From: Ketogulonicigenium robustum
Lineage (GTDB): Bacteria; Pseudomonadota; Alphaproteobacteria; Rhodobacterales; Rhodobacteraceae
NCBI RefSeq assembly: GCF_002117445.1
Contig: NZ_CP019937.1
Coordinates: 1,857,501-1,921,500 of the forward strand
DNA length: 64,000 nucleotides
Direction: 5' to 3'
Shown: piece after piece, positions 28,985-40,587 of the stretch
Position numbering within the stretch: the stretch's first letter is position 1
Layout of the letters: every line of letters starts with the position of its first letter
Notes under the pieces: generated by a model
The model's input: only the letters and a program-made list of their open reading frames with translations
Told to the model about the DNA's origin: nothing
Database searches by the model: none
Position numbers and translations under genes: made by a program

Positions 28985-29454
28985 TAAACCTCGTCAATCA
29001 ACATCGGGTCGACCGAGACGGCGCGTTTTAGGGCGCGCAGGCCGAATGTGGTGCGCGAATGCTGGATGCCGGGCGTGCGGTATAGCTTCTCGCGCAGGAA
29101 ACGCTCATAGTGTTCCGTTCCCGATACAGCCAACTGGATCAGGTAGTCGTAATCGCCGGTCACCAGATGCGCCTCGACCACCTCGGGCATGCGCAGCAGC
29201 GCGGCGCCGAATTCTTCCAGCGCTTTGTCGTCATGCTTGTTCAGCGTCACCTCGACAAACACGGTATTGCCCAGCCCGATCACCTTGTGGTCGATCAGCG
29301 CGACATAGCCCGCGATGGCACCGCTTGCCTCTAGCCGTTTCACGCGCGTCCAGCACGGCGAGGCCGACAAGTTTACCTTCTCGGCCAGCTCGCTCATGGT
29401 CAGGCGGCCGTTTTCGCGCAGCGCCGACAGTATTTTACGGTCCATATGATCCAT
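28984..29454 (-). CDS. Lrp/AsnC family transcriptional regulator
   Basis: From the ATG at 29454 it has 156 residues. An N-terminal winged helix-turn-helix (about 1-50, MDRKILSALRENGRLTMSEL start and CWTRVKRLE recognition region) is followed by an RAM/AsnC ligand-binding domain with VTGDYDYLIQL. Such proteins form dimers to octamers and sense amino acids or related acids. It is divergent from a ThDP-dependent decarboxylase and probably controls it. The frame is open upstream to 29628, but that would overlap the decarboxylase start. Confidence 0.92.
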   Translation of the reverse strand: MDHMDRKILSALRENGRLTMSELAEKVNLSASPCWTRVKRLEASGAIAGYVALIDHKVIGLGNTVFVEVTLNKHDDKALEEFGAALLRMPEVVEAHLVTGDYDYLIQLAVSGTEHYERFLREKLYRTPGIQHSRTTFGLRALKRAVSVDPMLIDEV

Positions 29455-29533
29455 AGATGCATTCCCCAAAGGAATAGAATAGCTGTCCTGCAAAATGCTA
29501 CTACACAGAACCAATGTCCCGCCATATCGCCAT

Positions 29534-29545
29534 ATTTTCGAAAAT
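29534..29545. promoter_or_regulatory. AT-rich perfect palindrome in the divergent promoter region
   Basis: ATTTTCGAAAAT is a perfect 12-base palindrome in the 166-base region between the Lrp regulator and the decarboxylase. Lrp-type proteins bind short, AT-rich, degenerate palindromes, so this is a candidate operator. Confidence 0.45.
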
Positions 29546-29620
29546 GCAGCAAGAATTTCGCTGCCATTTGGGTGAAATTCCTGCCCACACGATGCATGCG
29601 ATTCGACTGGAGACCCCGCG

Positions 29621-31303
29621 ATGTTCACGAAGACAGATCAGGTCAACGCCCGCCGCGGCGCCGACGTGCTGCTGGAAGTACTTGAGAGCGAGGGCGTCAA
29701 ATATATTTTCGGCAACCCCGGCACAACCGAACTGCCGCTAATGGATGCCCTGCTCGACTTCCTCGACATCAAATATATCCTCGGCCTGCAAGAGGCGAGC
29801 GTGGTGGCGATGGCCGATGGCTACGCCCAAGCCGCCCGCCGCCCCGCGTTTTTGAACCTGCACACTGCAGGCGGGCTGGGGCACGGCATGGGAAACCTGA
29901 TCAACGCCAACGTCTCGCAAACGCCGCTGGTGGTGACGGCTGGCCAGCAGGATTCGCGCCATAGCGTGACCGACCCGCTGTTGTTCGGCGATTTGGTCGG
30001 CCTTGCCGCGCCCACGGTCAAATGGGCGCGCGAGGTTACGACCGCCGACCAACTACCCGTTCTGGTCCGCCGCGCCTTCCACGATTCGAACGCCGCCCCC
30101 AGCGGCCCCGTCTTCCTGTCGCTGCCGATGGATGTGATGGAGGAGATGAGCACCGTCAGCACCACCGGCAAATCGGTGATCGACCGCAATGCGGTTGCCG
30201 GATCGCTGCCGGAACTTGCACAATATCTGGCCGACATCCCACCCGGCCGCCTTGCCGTAATTGCGGGCGACGAGATCTATTCCAGCCAAGCCGCGACCGA
30301 GGCCGCACAGGTGGCCGAACTGCTGGGCGCGCCGGTATACGGCTCGTCCTGGCCCTCGCGCATCCCCTTCCCTACCTCGCACCCGCTGTGGGCAGGCAAC
30401 CTGCCCACGCAGGCCAGCGGCATCGCCAGCATCTTGTCGCAATACGATGCGATTTTTGCGCTGGGGGGCAAGTCGCTGATCACGATCCTTTACACCGAAG
30501 GCCCGGCTGTGCCGGACGGTTGCGATGTGTTCCAGCTGTCGGCCGATGTGCGCGACCTGGGCCGCACCTATGCAACCAAACTGTCGGTCGTCGGCGATAT
30601 TCGCGCGTCGCTGCAGGCGCTGATGCCGCATTTGCGCGAACGCACCGCCGACCGCACCGCCACCTATAGCAAGCTGGTTTCGAACGCCGGTGCCGCGCGT
30701 AAACAACAACGGTTCGACCTGAACGCCGCAGCCGATGCCCTGATGGATGCCGACTGCATCCCGCCGCTGGTCGCCGCGCGCGAAGCAATGCGCGCCATCG
30801 GCCCAAAAACCGCCATCGTGGACGAAGCGATCGCGACCTCCAGCCTCGTGCGCAAGTTCCTCGATAGCGACAGCCCCAACCAGTATTCGTTCCTGCGCGG
30901 CGGCGGCCTTGGGTGGGGTATGCCTGCCGCGGTTGGCTGTTCGCTAGGCCTTGGGCGCGATCCGGTCGTTTGTTTTGTAGGCGACGGCGCGGCGATGTAT
31001 TCGCCCCAAGCCCTGTGGACAGCCGCACACGAAGAACTGCCCGTCACTTTCGTCGTGATGAACAACCGCGAATACAATGTCCTCAAAAACTTTATGAAGG
31101 GGCAGGCGAATTACGTATCTGCGCGCAGCAACCAGTTCATCGCGATGGACCTGCAGCGGCCAGCCATCGATTATGTCGCGCTGGCCAACTCCATGGGCGT
31201 CACCGCGCGCCGCATTGACCGCGCCAGCGACATCGCCCCTGCGATCGAGGCGGGCATCGCCAGTGGGCAGCCGAACTTGGTCGAGATCATCATCGGCACA
31301 TAA
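29621..31303 (+). CDS. Thiamine-diphosphate enzyme, benzoylformate decarboxylase-like
   Basis: A 560-residue three-domain ThDP enzyme. The N-terminal domain closely follows benzoylformate decarboxylase: IFGNPGTTELPL, LQEASVVAMADGYAQA with the ThDP-activating Glu58, and NLHTAGGLGHGMG with a His at 81 that matches the active-site His70 of that enzyme. The ThDP/Mg motif is GDGAAMYSPQALWTA then NNREYNVLKNF. The second active-site His of benzoylformate decarboxylase (His281) has no obvious match, so the substrate may differ, for instance another 2-oxo acid. A divergent Lrp regulator fits control by an amino-acid-derived acid. GGAG site precedes the ATG. Confidence 0.8.
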   Translation: MFTKTDQVNARRGADVLLEVLESEGVKYIFGNPGTTELPLMDALLDFLDIKYILGLQEASVVAMADGYAQAARRPAFLNLHTAGGLGHGMGNLINANVSQTPLVVTAGQQDSRHSVTDPLLFGDLVGLAAPTVKWAREVTTADQLPVLVRRAFHDSNAAPSGPVFLSLPMDVMEEMSTVSTTGKSVIDRNAVAGSLPELAQYLADIPPGRLAVIAGDEIYSSQAATEAAQVAELLGAPVYGSSWPSRIPFPTSHPLWAGNLPTQASGIASILSQYDAIFALGGKSLITILYTEGPAVPDGCDVFQLSADVRDLGRTYATKLSVVGDIRASLQALMPHLRERTADRTATYSKLVSNAGAARKQQRFDLNAAADALMDADCIPPLVAAREAMRAIGPKTAIVDEAIATSSLVRKFLDSDSPNQYSFLRGGGLGWGMPAAVGCSLGLGRDPVVCFVGDGAAMYSPQALWTAAHEELPVTFVVMNNREYNVLKNFMKGQANYVSARSNQFIAMDLQRPAIDYVALANSMGVTARRIDRASDIAPAIEAGIASGQPNLVEIIIGT

Positions 31304-31322
31304 CCGGACGCCAGACTTGGGA

Positions 31323-31349
31323 TTAGACCTTGCCCGATCAGGGGTCTAA
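31323..31349. promoter_or_regulatory. Inverted repeat upstream of the MFS gene
   Basis: TTAGACC (31323-31329) and GGTCTAA (31343-31349) form a 7-base inverted repeat with a 13-base spacer, about 30 bases before the MFS start. It could be an operator or a weak terminator for the preceding gene. Confidence 0.35.
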
Positions 31350-31376
31350 GAGGGGGGTGTCAGAAAGGCGCGTTCC

Positions 31377-32597
31377 ATGCACTCCCCCCTTCCCCCAGCG
31401 TCGGCCGAGACCACGCAAGTCCGCCGCGCATCGCCGGCCTTTGCGAAAATCAAGTTCGCGCTGTTTCTGGCGGGGTTTTCCAGCTTTGCGCTGATCTACT
31501 GCGTCCAGCCGCTGCTGCCCGCCTTTGCCGCCAGCTTCAACCTGTCGCCGACCGCCAGTTCGCTGGCGCTGTCGCTGACGACGGGTTGCCTTGCCATCGC
31601 CATCTTTATCATGGGGGCACTGTCGCAATCGCTCGGGCGTAAAATGGTGATGGCGGGGTCGATGTTCGGCGCGGCGGTGCTGAACATGATCATCGCAGTC
31701 TTGCCTGATTGGCATTCGGTTTTACTGGCGCGCGCACTGGAAGGCGTCGTGCTGGGCGGCGTTCCCGCCGTGGCCATGGCCTATCTGGCCGAGGAAATCG
31801 CCCCCGAAGATCTGGGTAAGGCCATGGGCCTTTACATCAGCGGCACCGCATTTGGCGCGATGATGGGGCGCGTCGGCATGGGCCTGCTGACCGAGATCGG
31901 GTCGTGGCGCATGGCCATGGGGGTGCTGGGCGCGCTGTGTTTCATCGCGGCGGTCGGCTTTCTAATTTTGCTGCCCGCCTCGCGCAACTTTCAGCCCAAG
32001 CCCCATGCAGGCTTGCGCTTTCACCTGAGCACTTGGGCAGGGCACCTGCGCAATCCCGCGCTGCAACGCCTTTATTTCCTGGGCTTTTGCCTGACCAGCG
32101 TTTTTGTCACCATCTTCAACTACGCCACCTTCCGGCTAACGGGCGCGCCCTACGGCCTCAGCCAAACTGCGACCAGCATGATCTTTCTGGCCTTTGCGCT
32201 GGGGGTGGTGTCCTCGAATGTGGCGGGCACGCTGGCCGACCGGCTGGGGCGGCGGCCCATGCTGGTGTCGGCCTTTGCCATGATTCTGGTTGGGGTGCTG
32301 GTCACGCTGGCCAGCCCGATTTGGGCGATTATCACCGGCATCGCCATTATCACCACCGGCTTTTTCATCGGCCATTCGGTCGCGAGCAGTTCGGTCGGGG
32401 CGGCGGCGGATGGGGCCAAGGGGCACGCGGCGGCGCTGTATTTGTTGCTGTATTATGCTGGGTCCAGCATTACGGGGTCGATTGGTGGTTGGTTCTGGCA
32501 GCACGGCGGGTGGCCTGCGGTCGTCGCGCTGGCGGCGGCCTTCAGTATCGCCGCGCTTCTGGTGGCTGCGTTTGGCCCGAAAATAAACAGGCATTAG
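31377..32597 (+). CDS. MFS transporter, drug/metabolite exporter type
   Basis: A 406-residue, 12-helix inner-membrane protein. The motif-A equivalent between helices 2 and 3 is GALSQSLGRKMVM and the matching loop in the C-terminal half is GTLADRLGRRPMLV. The pattern resembles YnfM/NimT-type antiporters. Substrate unknown. The next gene, a NUDIX hydrolase, starts 9 bases after its stop, so the two are one unit. Confidence 0.85.
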   Translation: MHSPLPPASAETTQVRRASPAFAKIKFALFLAGFSSFALIYCVQPLLPAFAASFNLSPTASSLALSLTTGCLAIAIFIMGALSQSLGRKMVMAGSMFGAAVLNMIIAVLPDWHSVLLARALEGVVLGGVPAVAMAYLAEEIAPEDLGKAMGLYISGTAFGAMMGRVGMGLLTEIGSWRMAMGVLGALCFIAAVGFLILLPASRNFQPKPHAGLRFHLSTWAGHLRNPALQRLYFLGFCLTSVFVTIFNYATFRLTGAPYGLSQTATSMIFLAFALGVVSSNVAGTLADRLGRRPMLVSAFAMILVGVLVTLASPIWAIITGIAIITTGFFIGHSVASSSVGAAADGAKGHAAALYLLLYYAGSSITGSIGGWFWQHGGWPAVVALAAAFSIAALLVAAFGPKINRH

Positions 32598-32606
32598 GGG
32601 ACACGA

Positions 32607-32996
32607 ATGGAAATCATCATCGCCGCCGCAATCATCACCCGCGCCGATGGTGCGCTGCTGCTGGTGCGCAAACACGGAACAACCGCCTTCATGCAACCGG
32701 GCGGCAAAATCGACGTGGGCGAGAGCCCGCGCGCCGCGCTCTGCCGCGAGTTGAGCGAGGAGCTGGGCATCGACATCGCCCCAGATGCGCCGCAGTACAT
32801 CGGGCAGTTCAGCGCCCCCGCCGCGAACGAGGCTGGCCACACCGTCACCGCCGCGCTGTTTCGCGTCACCGCCCCGCCCACGATCACCGTTCAGGCCGAG
32901 ATTGCCGAGGCCATCTGGCTTCATCCCGACCAACCCGCCCTGCCCGATTTGGCGCCGCTGACACGCGACCATGTTTTGCCGCTGGTCAGGGCCTGA
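32607..32996 (+). CDS. NUDIX hydrolase
   Basis: A 129-residue pyrophosphohydrolase that would cleave a nucleoside diphosphate linked to some moiety. The NUDIX box is complete (G33, E39, then RELSEELG at 47-54). The small size fits a MutT-like or housecleaning enzyme; the substrate cannot be inferred. A strong bidirectional terminator follows. Confidence 0.9.
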   Translation: MEIIIAAAIITRADGALLLVRKHGTTAFMQPGGKIDVGESPRAALCRELSEELGIDIAPDAPQYIGQFSAPAANEAGHTVTAALFRVTAPPTITVQAEIAEAIWLHPDQPALPDLAPLTRDHVLPLVRA

Positions 32997-33002
32997 AACG
33001 CA

Positions 33003-33030
33003 AAAAGCCCCGCCAACCGGCGGGGCTTTT
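33003..33030. terminator. Strong bidirectional intrinsic terminator
   Basis: AAAAGCCCCGCC (33003-33014), loop AACC, GGCGGGGCTTTT (33019-33030): a perfect 12-base inverted repeat with T-runs on both strands, between the convergent NUDIX gene and katG. Confidence 0.95.
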
Positions 33031-33046
33031 CGTGTAATATATCACC

Positions 33047-35233
<2,187 letters not shown>

Positions 35234-35323
35234 TTAGCTGCGAATTGCGTAGCAAGCGGCTGCGGGCCAGCGCCCACACCCACATTTGCGCGCAGCCTAA
35301 CAAAGCATGTCCATAAATCCTAA

Positions 35324-35336
35324 TTGGAACTTCCAA
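35324..35336. promoter_or_regulatory. Candidate LysR-type (OxyR) binding site between katG and oxyR
   Basis: TTGGAACTTCCAA is a perfect palindrome with the T-N11-A form typical of LysR-family sites. It lies 22 bases before the oxyR start and 103 bases before the katG start, so it could serve OxyR autoregulation and katG activation. Confidence 0.55.
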
Positions 35337-35357
35337 ATATTGTGATAAGATTTTCAA

Positions 35358-36263
35358 ATGAAAGCCCTGACGATCAAACACCTGCGCTACTTCGCCGCCC
35401 TTGCCCGTCACCACCATTTCGGCCGCGCGGCCGAGGTCTGCGCCATCAGCCAACCCGCTTTGTCGCTGCAGATTAAAGAGCTGGAGACCATCGTCGGCGC
35501 CCCCCTGCTGGAGCGCGGCCCCCGCCAGTTGCACTTGACTGCACTAGGCGAGGAATTCGCCGCGCGCGCCGCGCAAATTCTGCAAGCTATGGACGACCTG
35601 GGCGAGCTGGCCCGCGCCGCGTCGGGCGACATGGCGGGGCGGCTACGACTGGGGATCATTCCGACGGTCACCCCCTATCTGCTGCCGCGCCTGATGACGG
35701 CCCTGACCCGGCGCTACCCCGCGCTAGACCTGCAGCCGCGCGAGACAGTCACCCGCCGCCTACTGGATGATCTGCACGCCGGCACGCTGGATGCGGCCGT
35801 CGTCGCCCTGCCCGTATCCGAGCCCCAACTGCACGAGGAGCCGCTGTTCGACGAAGATTTCGTGCTGGTGCGCCCCGTCACCGATGCCGACCGGCCCGTG
35901 CCCAGCGCCGCGATGTTGCGCGAGATGCGCCTGCTGTTACTCGAGGAAGGGCACTGCTTCCGCGATCAGGCGCTGTCGTTTTGCAGCCTTGATACCACGC
36001 ATGCACGCGACCTGATGGAGGCAAGCTCGCTTGCGACACTGGTGCAAATGGTCAGCGCCGGCATCGGCGTCACGCTGATCCCCGAAATGGCGGTTGCCGT
36101 CGAGACGCGCGGCGCGGCTGTCAGCGTGGCGCGACTGGCGCACCCTGCCCCGACGCGCCGGATCGGGCTGGTCTGGCGCAAATCCAGCCCGCTGGCGGGG
36201 CAACTGGGGCAGTTTGCCGCCCTTATCCGCCAGACATGGGCGCAGCAAAAAGGCGGCGCTTAA
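35358..36263 (+). CDS. oxyR: Hydrogen peroxide-sensing regulator OxyR
   Basis: LysR-family regulator, 301 residues: winged helix-turn-helix (about 1-65) and a periplasmic-binding-protein-like sensor domain. Two cysteines at 200 and 209 (EEGHCFRDQALSFC) match the peroxide-reactive Cys199 and Cys208 of E. coli OxyR, so disulfide switching is expected. The divergent katG is its probable target. The ribosome site is weak, and the stop codon sits in the loop of a terminator hairpin. Confidence 0.94.
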   Translation: MKALTIKHLRYFAALARHHHFGRAAEVCAISQPALSLQIKELETIVGAPLLERGPRQLHLTALGEEFAARAAQILQAMDDLGELARAASGDMAGRLRLGIIPTVTPYLLPRLMTALTRRYPALDLQPRETVTRRLLDDLHAGTLDAAVVALPVSEPQLHEEPLFDEDFVLVRPVTDADRPVPSAAMLREMRLLLLEEGHCFRDQALSFCSLDTTHARDLMEASSLATLVQMVSAGIGVTLIPEMAVAVETRGAAVSVARLAHPAPTRRIGLVWRKSSPLAGQLGQFAALIRQTWAQQKGGA

Positions 36264-36276
36264 ACGGCGCCGCCTT
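36250..36276. terminator. Terminator hairpin at the end of oxyR
   Basis: AAGGCGGCGC (36250-36259) pairs with GCGCCGCCTT (36267-36276), loop TTAAACG containing the oxyR stop codon. No long T-run follows, but A/T ends give both strands a short U tract. It also faces the end of the convergent hydantoinase operon. Confidence 0.65.
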
Positions 36277-36282
36277 CTATCA

Positions 36283-37929
36283 TTATTCTAAGCCGTAAAC
36301 GTCGCGCGCAGCTGCGGCTGAAATGCGCCCCTCGCGCAAATCGCGCCGAACCAAGTCGCGGTCACGCGCCAGCGGGTCACCATAGCCGCCACCGCCCGAT
36401 GTCACGGCAGCCGCAGTTTGACCGCCTTCCAGCATTCCGTTGCGGGCCGACAGCGGCTTCACCCCCGCGCCCAGTTCGATGCGCGCAAGGCCGCCGGGCA
36501 GGCCATCTTCCAGCCCCCAAGCGGGAACGCGGTTCAGCGGACCGCCAAGGTTGACGGTCGCCTGATGGCCGATCGGCGACAGGCGGCGACGAATGGCCAT
36601 CCCACCACGGAACTTACCTGCACCACCCGAATCCTGCACCAACTCGTAAACATCGACGGACAGGGGGTATTCACTTTCCAGCGCCTCGACCGGAATGTTG
36701 GCCGAATTGGTGCTGTTCACATGTACGCCGTCCAAACCGTCGCGCAGGCGCCGCGCGCCCATGCCCCCGCCCATGCTTTCGTTATAGACATAGAACTTGC
36801 CCAAGCGCGGGTGGGTGCCGCTGACGGTTTGAACGGTGACCCCGGTCGACCCTGCCGGCACTCGATCGGGGATAGCGGGGGCGAGCGCTGCGAACATCAT
36901 GTCGATCAGGCGCTGCGCCACATCATGGCGGCTGTAAACGGCGGCGGGCGCCGTTGCGTTCACCACTGTCCCCTCGGGGGCGGTGATGGTCAGCGGGCGG
37001 TGGAAACCCGCGTTTGCCGGCGTATCGGGGTCGATCAGCGTTTTGACGACGAAATACACGCAGGCCTGCAACACGGTGAAGACCATGTTCATACCCGAGC
37101 GGGTCTGCGGTGGACAGCCATCGAAATCAAACGTGGCTTCGTCGCCCTTGATGGTGATCGCCACAGCCAGCGGCAGAATATCGGGCCAAAGGCTGGTGTC
37201 GAAATCATGCTTGAACGTGTAGTGGCCATCGGGGATGGCCTCGATGCCCGCGCGGGCCATACGTTCCGAATAATCCATCAGTTGGTTCGACGCCGCCGCA
37301 ATCGTGCCCGCGCCATAGCGCTGGAACAGCGCCTGCATGCGCTGCACGCCCAAGCGGTTCGACGCCATCTGCGCGCGAAAATCGCTGACGCGTTCGTCCG
37401 GCACTTGGCAGTTCAGCAGCACCAGATCCATGATGTCCTGCTGCAGAACCCCCGCACGATAGAGGCGCACGGGCGGAATCCGCAGCCCCTCTTGGAAGAT
37501 GTGGGCATGGCCGCGGTCGACGAAATCGGAATGGTGCGCAATGTTGGCAACCCACGCGACAATCGTGCCGTCGACAAAGACAGGTTCAAAGAAGACGATG
37601 TCGTTCAGGTGCGTGCCGCCGCCCGTGTAGGCGTCGTTGCCGATAAACACGTCATCGGGGCGCACGGTGGACAGGTCGGTCCGCTTCAGCGTCTCGGTCG
37701 CGATCCCCAGCAACGAGCCGAGGTGCAGCGGAATTTGCTGAGCCTGCGCCAGCAGCGTGCCATCGGGGGCGAACACCGCCGCGGAACAGTCGCCGCGTTC
37801 CTTGATGTTGGCCGAATAGGATGCGCGCATCAGCGCGCGGCCCATTTCCTCGACCACGGTCGACAGGGCATTGCCGATCACCTCGACGGTGATCGGATCA
37901 AGACGCAGGGTTTGATCAGACGCGGCCAT
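36283..37929 (-). CDS. hyuB: Hydantoinase B / 5-oxoprolinase beta-subunit family protein
   Basis: From the ATG at 37929 it has 548 residues. Family marks are ERGDCSAAVF, GNDAYTGGGTHLND and the glycine-rich SGGGGYGDP near the C-terminus. With HyuA it forms an ATP-dependent amidohydrolase that opens hydantoin, N-methylhydantoin, 5-oxoproline or related rings; the same subunits also occur in acetone or acetophenone carboxylases. Its ATG overlaps the hyuA stop (TGATG). The exact substrate is not visible. A longer in-frame start (38112) lies inside hyuA. Confidence 0.88.
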   Translation of the reverse strand: MAASDQTLRLDPITVEVIGNALSTVVEEMGRALMRASYSANIKERGDCSAAVFAPDGTLLAQAQQIPLHLGSLLGIATETLKRTDLSTVRPDDVFIGNDAYTGGGTHLNDIVFFEPVFVDGTIVAWVANIAHHSDFVDRGHAHIFQEGLRIPPVRLYRAGVLQQDIMDLVLLNCQVPDERVSDFRAQMASNRLGVQRMQALFQRYGAGTIAAASNQLMDYSERMARAGIEAIPDGHYTFKHDFDTSLWPDILPLAVAITIKGDEATFDFDGCPPQTRSGMNMVFTVLQACVYFVVKTLIDPDTPANAGFHRPLTITAPEGTVVNATAPAAVYSRHDVAQRLIDMMFAALAPAIPDRVPAGSTGVTVQTVSGTHPRLGKFYVYNESMGGGMGARRLRDGLDGVHVNSTNSANIPVEALESEYPLSVDVYELVQDSGGAGKFRGGMAIRRRLSPIGHQATVNLGGPLNRVPAWGLEDGLPGGLARIELGAGVKPLSARNGMLEGGQTAAAVTSGGGGYGDPLARDRDLVRRDLREGRISAAAARDVYGLE

Positions 37930-39998
37930 CAGGCGATCTCCTCGATGACGATGTTCAGATAGGGGTCGACCGAGGCCTTTTGACCATCCAACACCAGCGT
38001 GGTCGAATCCATCTGGGTGATAATCGCGGGGCCCATCACGCTTTGGCCCGGGCCCATCTGGGCGCGGTCGTACAGGTTCACGCTGATTGTCGTGCCACGT
38101 TCGGGCAACCACAAATCGCGCGTGCCAACGATGGTGTCTGCGACATCGCCCGTCGCCGCAGGCTCGGCCACCAGACGCGCGCGCTGCACACGGCCCGTCG
38201 CCTCTAGCCGCAGGGCAATGATGTCGATCGGCTCGTCAGGGAAGGCATAGCCGTAGATCTGGGTATGCGCCGCCTCGAACCCGGCGCGCAGGGCGGCCAG
38301 CGTTTCGGCGGTGATGAGGCCTGCGGGGCAGTCGACGGGCAGCTCGAACGCTTGGCCGCGATAGCGCATGTCGGCTGTGCGGGCGGTGCTTTGGTCGGCG
38401 CCAGCAATGCCTTGGGCGGCGAACCAGCCTTCGGCCTTGGCATCCAGTTGGGCATAGCCCTGCGCGACGGCATCAATGCTGTCGCCGTTCAGATGGATCA
38501 TCCGGCCCACGGCAAAGTGGGTCTTCAGGTCGGTCAGCAGCAACCCCATCGAGCACATGATACCGGGGTTGCGGGGCACCAGAATGCGCGGCATGTCCAG
38601 AGCGCGGGCCAGACGTGCGGCGTGCAGCGGGCCAGCCCCGCCAAAGGCCATCAGTGCGTAATCGCGGGGGTCGTAGCCACGCTCGACCGAAACAACGCGG
38701 ATGGCCTTGGCCATGTTCGCCGTCGCGACCGAGATGATCCCCTGCGCGGTTTCCATCAAACCCATGCCCAGCCGGTCGGCCAGTGCCTGAATCGCATCGA
38801 CCGCTGCCTGACGGTTGATCGGCAAACGCCCGTCCAGCAAATGCGTCGGGTGCAAAACGCCCAGCACAACATTCGCATCGGTCACCGTGGGTTGGGTGTT
38901 GCCTTTGTCGTAGCAGACCGGCCCGGGCACGGCGCCCGCGCTTTGCGGCCCCACCTTCAGGTGGCCGCCTGCATCAATCCACGCGATCGAACCGCCACCG
39001 GCGCCCACGGCGTGAATGTCCAGCATCGGCACCTTGATCGGGTGGCCGTGAACGACCGCATCGGTGACCAGCTGGGGCCGTCCCTTGTCGATCAGCGCGA
39101 CGTCGGACGAGGTGCCGCCCATGTCGAACGTGATCACATCGGGGAAGCCTGCGGCACCCGCAATTTCCAGCGCGCCCATCACGCCCGCCGCGGGGCCGGA
39201 CAAGACGGTGCGCACCGGATAGGTCGCAGCCTCTTGCGCGGAAATGACACCACCGTTGCTCTGGGTCAGACGCGGCTCAGGCGCGACGCCGATGTCGCTC
39301 AGGCGCGGGCGCAACCTGTCTAGATAGCGCTTCATCACGGGCCCCAGCGCGGCATTCACCACGGCCGTCGAAAACCGCTCGAACTCGCGATATTCGGGCG
39401 CCACATCCGAGGAGGTCGAGATGAACACCCCCGGCAACTCCTCGGCCAGAATGCGGGCGACTGTTTCCTCGTGGTCGGGATAAAGGTAGGCGAAGAGGAA
39501 GCCAATCGCGACCGATTCCACCCCTTCGGCACGCAGCTGCGCGGCATGGGCGCGCACGGCCCCCTCGTGTAGCGGCACGCGAACCGAACCATCGAAATTC
39601 ACGCGTTCCGGCACTTCGAGGCGCAGATCACGCGGGGCCAGCGGCGGCGTCTTTTCTTGTTGCAAATCATACAGATCGGGGCGCTGCTGGCGGCGGATCT
39701 CGATCACGTCGCGGAAGCCTTGGGTCGTGATCATCGCCGTTTTGGCGAAATTTCCGGTGATCAGCGCGTTGGTTGCGACCGTGGTGCCGTGACCGACATA
39801 GGCCACCTCGTCAGGGGTGCGGCCATGGGCGGCCAGCCCCTCGCGGATGCCGGTCGCGATGGCTTCGGACGGGTCGGCGTTGGTCGACGACACTTTCCAC
39901 ACCACCAGCTTACCCGTGGCGGGGTCGTAAATCGAAATATCGGTGAAGGTGCCGCCCGTATCGGCCCCAATACGCAGCGCGGGAACAGATGTCGTCAT
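37929..39998 (-). CDS. hyuA: Hydantoinase A / 5-oxoprolinase alpha-subunit family protein
   Basis: ATP-binding subunit, 689 residues, of the actin/Hsp70-like ASKHA type. Visible motifs are GADTGGTFTDISIYD at the N-terminus, the second phosphate loop DMGGTSSDVALID, and GAGGGSIAW. It phosphorylates the ring amide or enol so that the B subunit can hydrolyse it. It is the third gene of an operon behind two peroxidase-like genes, 9 bases after the AhpD-like stop. Nearby transporter and monooxygenase genes suggest an imported nitrogenous compound. Confidence 0.9.
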   Translation of the reverse strand: MTTSVPALRIGADTGGTFTDISIYDPATGKLVVWKVSSTNADPSEAIATGIREGLAAHGRTPDEVAYVGHGTTVATNALITGNFAKTAMITTQGFRDVIEIRRQQRPDLYDLQQEKTPPLAPRDLRLEVPERVNFDGSVRVPLHEGAVRAHAAQLRAEGVESVAIGFLFAYLYPDHEETVARILAEELPGVFISTSSDVAPEYREFERFSTAVVNAALGPVMKRYLDRLRPRLSDIGVAPEPRLTQSNGGVISAQEAATYPVRTVLSGPAAGVMGALEIAGAAGFPDVITFDMGGTSSDVALIDKGRPQLVTDAVVHGHPIKVPMLDIHAVGAGGGSIAWIDAGGHLKVGPQSAGAVPGPVCYDKGNTQPTVTDANVVLGVLHPTHLLDGRLPINRQAAVDAIQALADRLGMGLMETAQGIISVATANMAKAIRVVSVERGYDPRDYALMAFGGAGPLHAARLARALDMPRILVPRNPGIMCSMGLLLTDLKTHFAVGRMIHLNGDSIDAVAQGYAQLDAKAEGWFAAQGIAGADQSTARTADMRYRGQAFELPVDCPAGLITAETLAALRAGFEAAHTQIYGYAFPDEPIDIIALRLEATGRVQRARLVAEPAATGDVADTIVGTRDLWLPERGTTISVNLYDRAQMGPGQSVMGPAIITQMDSTTLVLDGQKASVDPYLNIVIEEIA

Positions 39999-40007
39999 GA
40001 CTTTGCC

Positions 40008-40586
40008 TTACCTTGTGGCCGTGCCCGCCGGAACGGCATGGCCCAGAATATGCATCAAGCGGTTCGCCCAGCCGAAAATGGCGGTCGCATGGATCAGATC
40101 CGAAATATCGGCAGTGCTGAAGCCCTGTTCAACCAGCGCCTGCACATGATCGGGCGTCGCCTGCGCGGGCGTGACCGACAGCGCGCGGCAAAAATCGACG
40201 ACAGCGCGGATCTTCGGCTCGTAATCGGCATCCAGCCCGACGGTATACATCAGCTTGACCACGTCGTTACGCCCCGACAGCCGTTCATACCGCCGCGCAT
40301 GAACAGATGCGCAGTACACGCACTTATTGACCGCCGAGGCGACCAGTGCCCCAAGTTCCCGCCACTCGTTCGACAGGCCGCCGTCATCATACATGATCTG
40401 GTTATACAGCGTGGTGCGCGCCGCATAGCTTTCGGGGTCATGCGCCAGCGTGCGCACATAGGGCGAGACCTTACCGCCCGAGGGGGTGAATTGCATCGCC
40501 TCCAGCTGGATGGGGGTGGCATCCTCCATCGCCAGGGGTTCGAGGTAGGGCTGCCAAGACAGGGGTTTGACCGTGAATGCCGCCAT
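40008..40586 (-). CDS. AhpD-like alkylhydroperoxidase domain protein
   Basis: A 192-residue helical protein with the AhpD active-site pattern: Glu77, then CVYCASVH with Cys89, Cys92 and His96. AhpD proteins reduce peroxides through this CxxC. From memory it resembles the Avi_7169-type family that pairs with the neighbouring CMD protein beside peptide-type ABC transporters. The start at 40586 has a GGAGG site; a longer in-frame start (40847) lies in the upstream gene. The gap to that gene is a single base. Confidence 0.82.
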   Translation of the reverse strand: MAAFTVKPLSWQPYLEPLAMEDATPIQLEAMQFTPSGGKVSPYVRTLAHDPESYAARTTLYNQIMYDDGGLSNEWRELGALVASAVNKCVYCASVHARRYERLSGRNDVVKLMYTVGLDADYEPKIRAVVDFCRALSVTPAQATPDHVQALVEQGFSTADISDLIHATAIFGWANRLMHILGHAVPAGTATR

Positions 40587-40587
40587 C

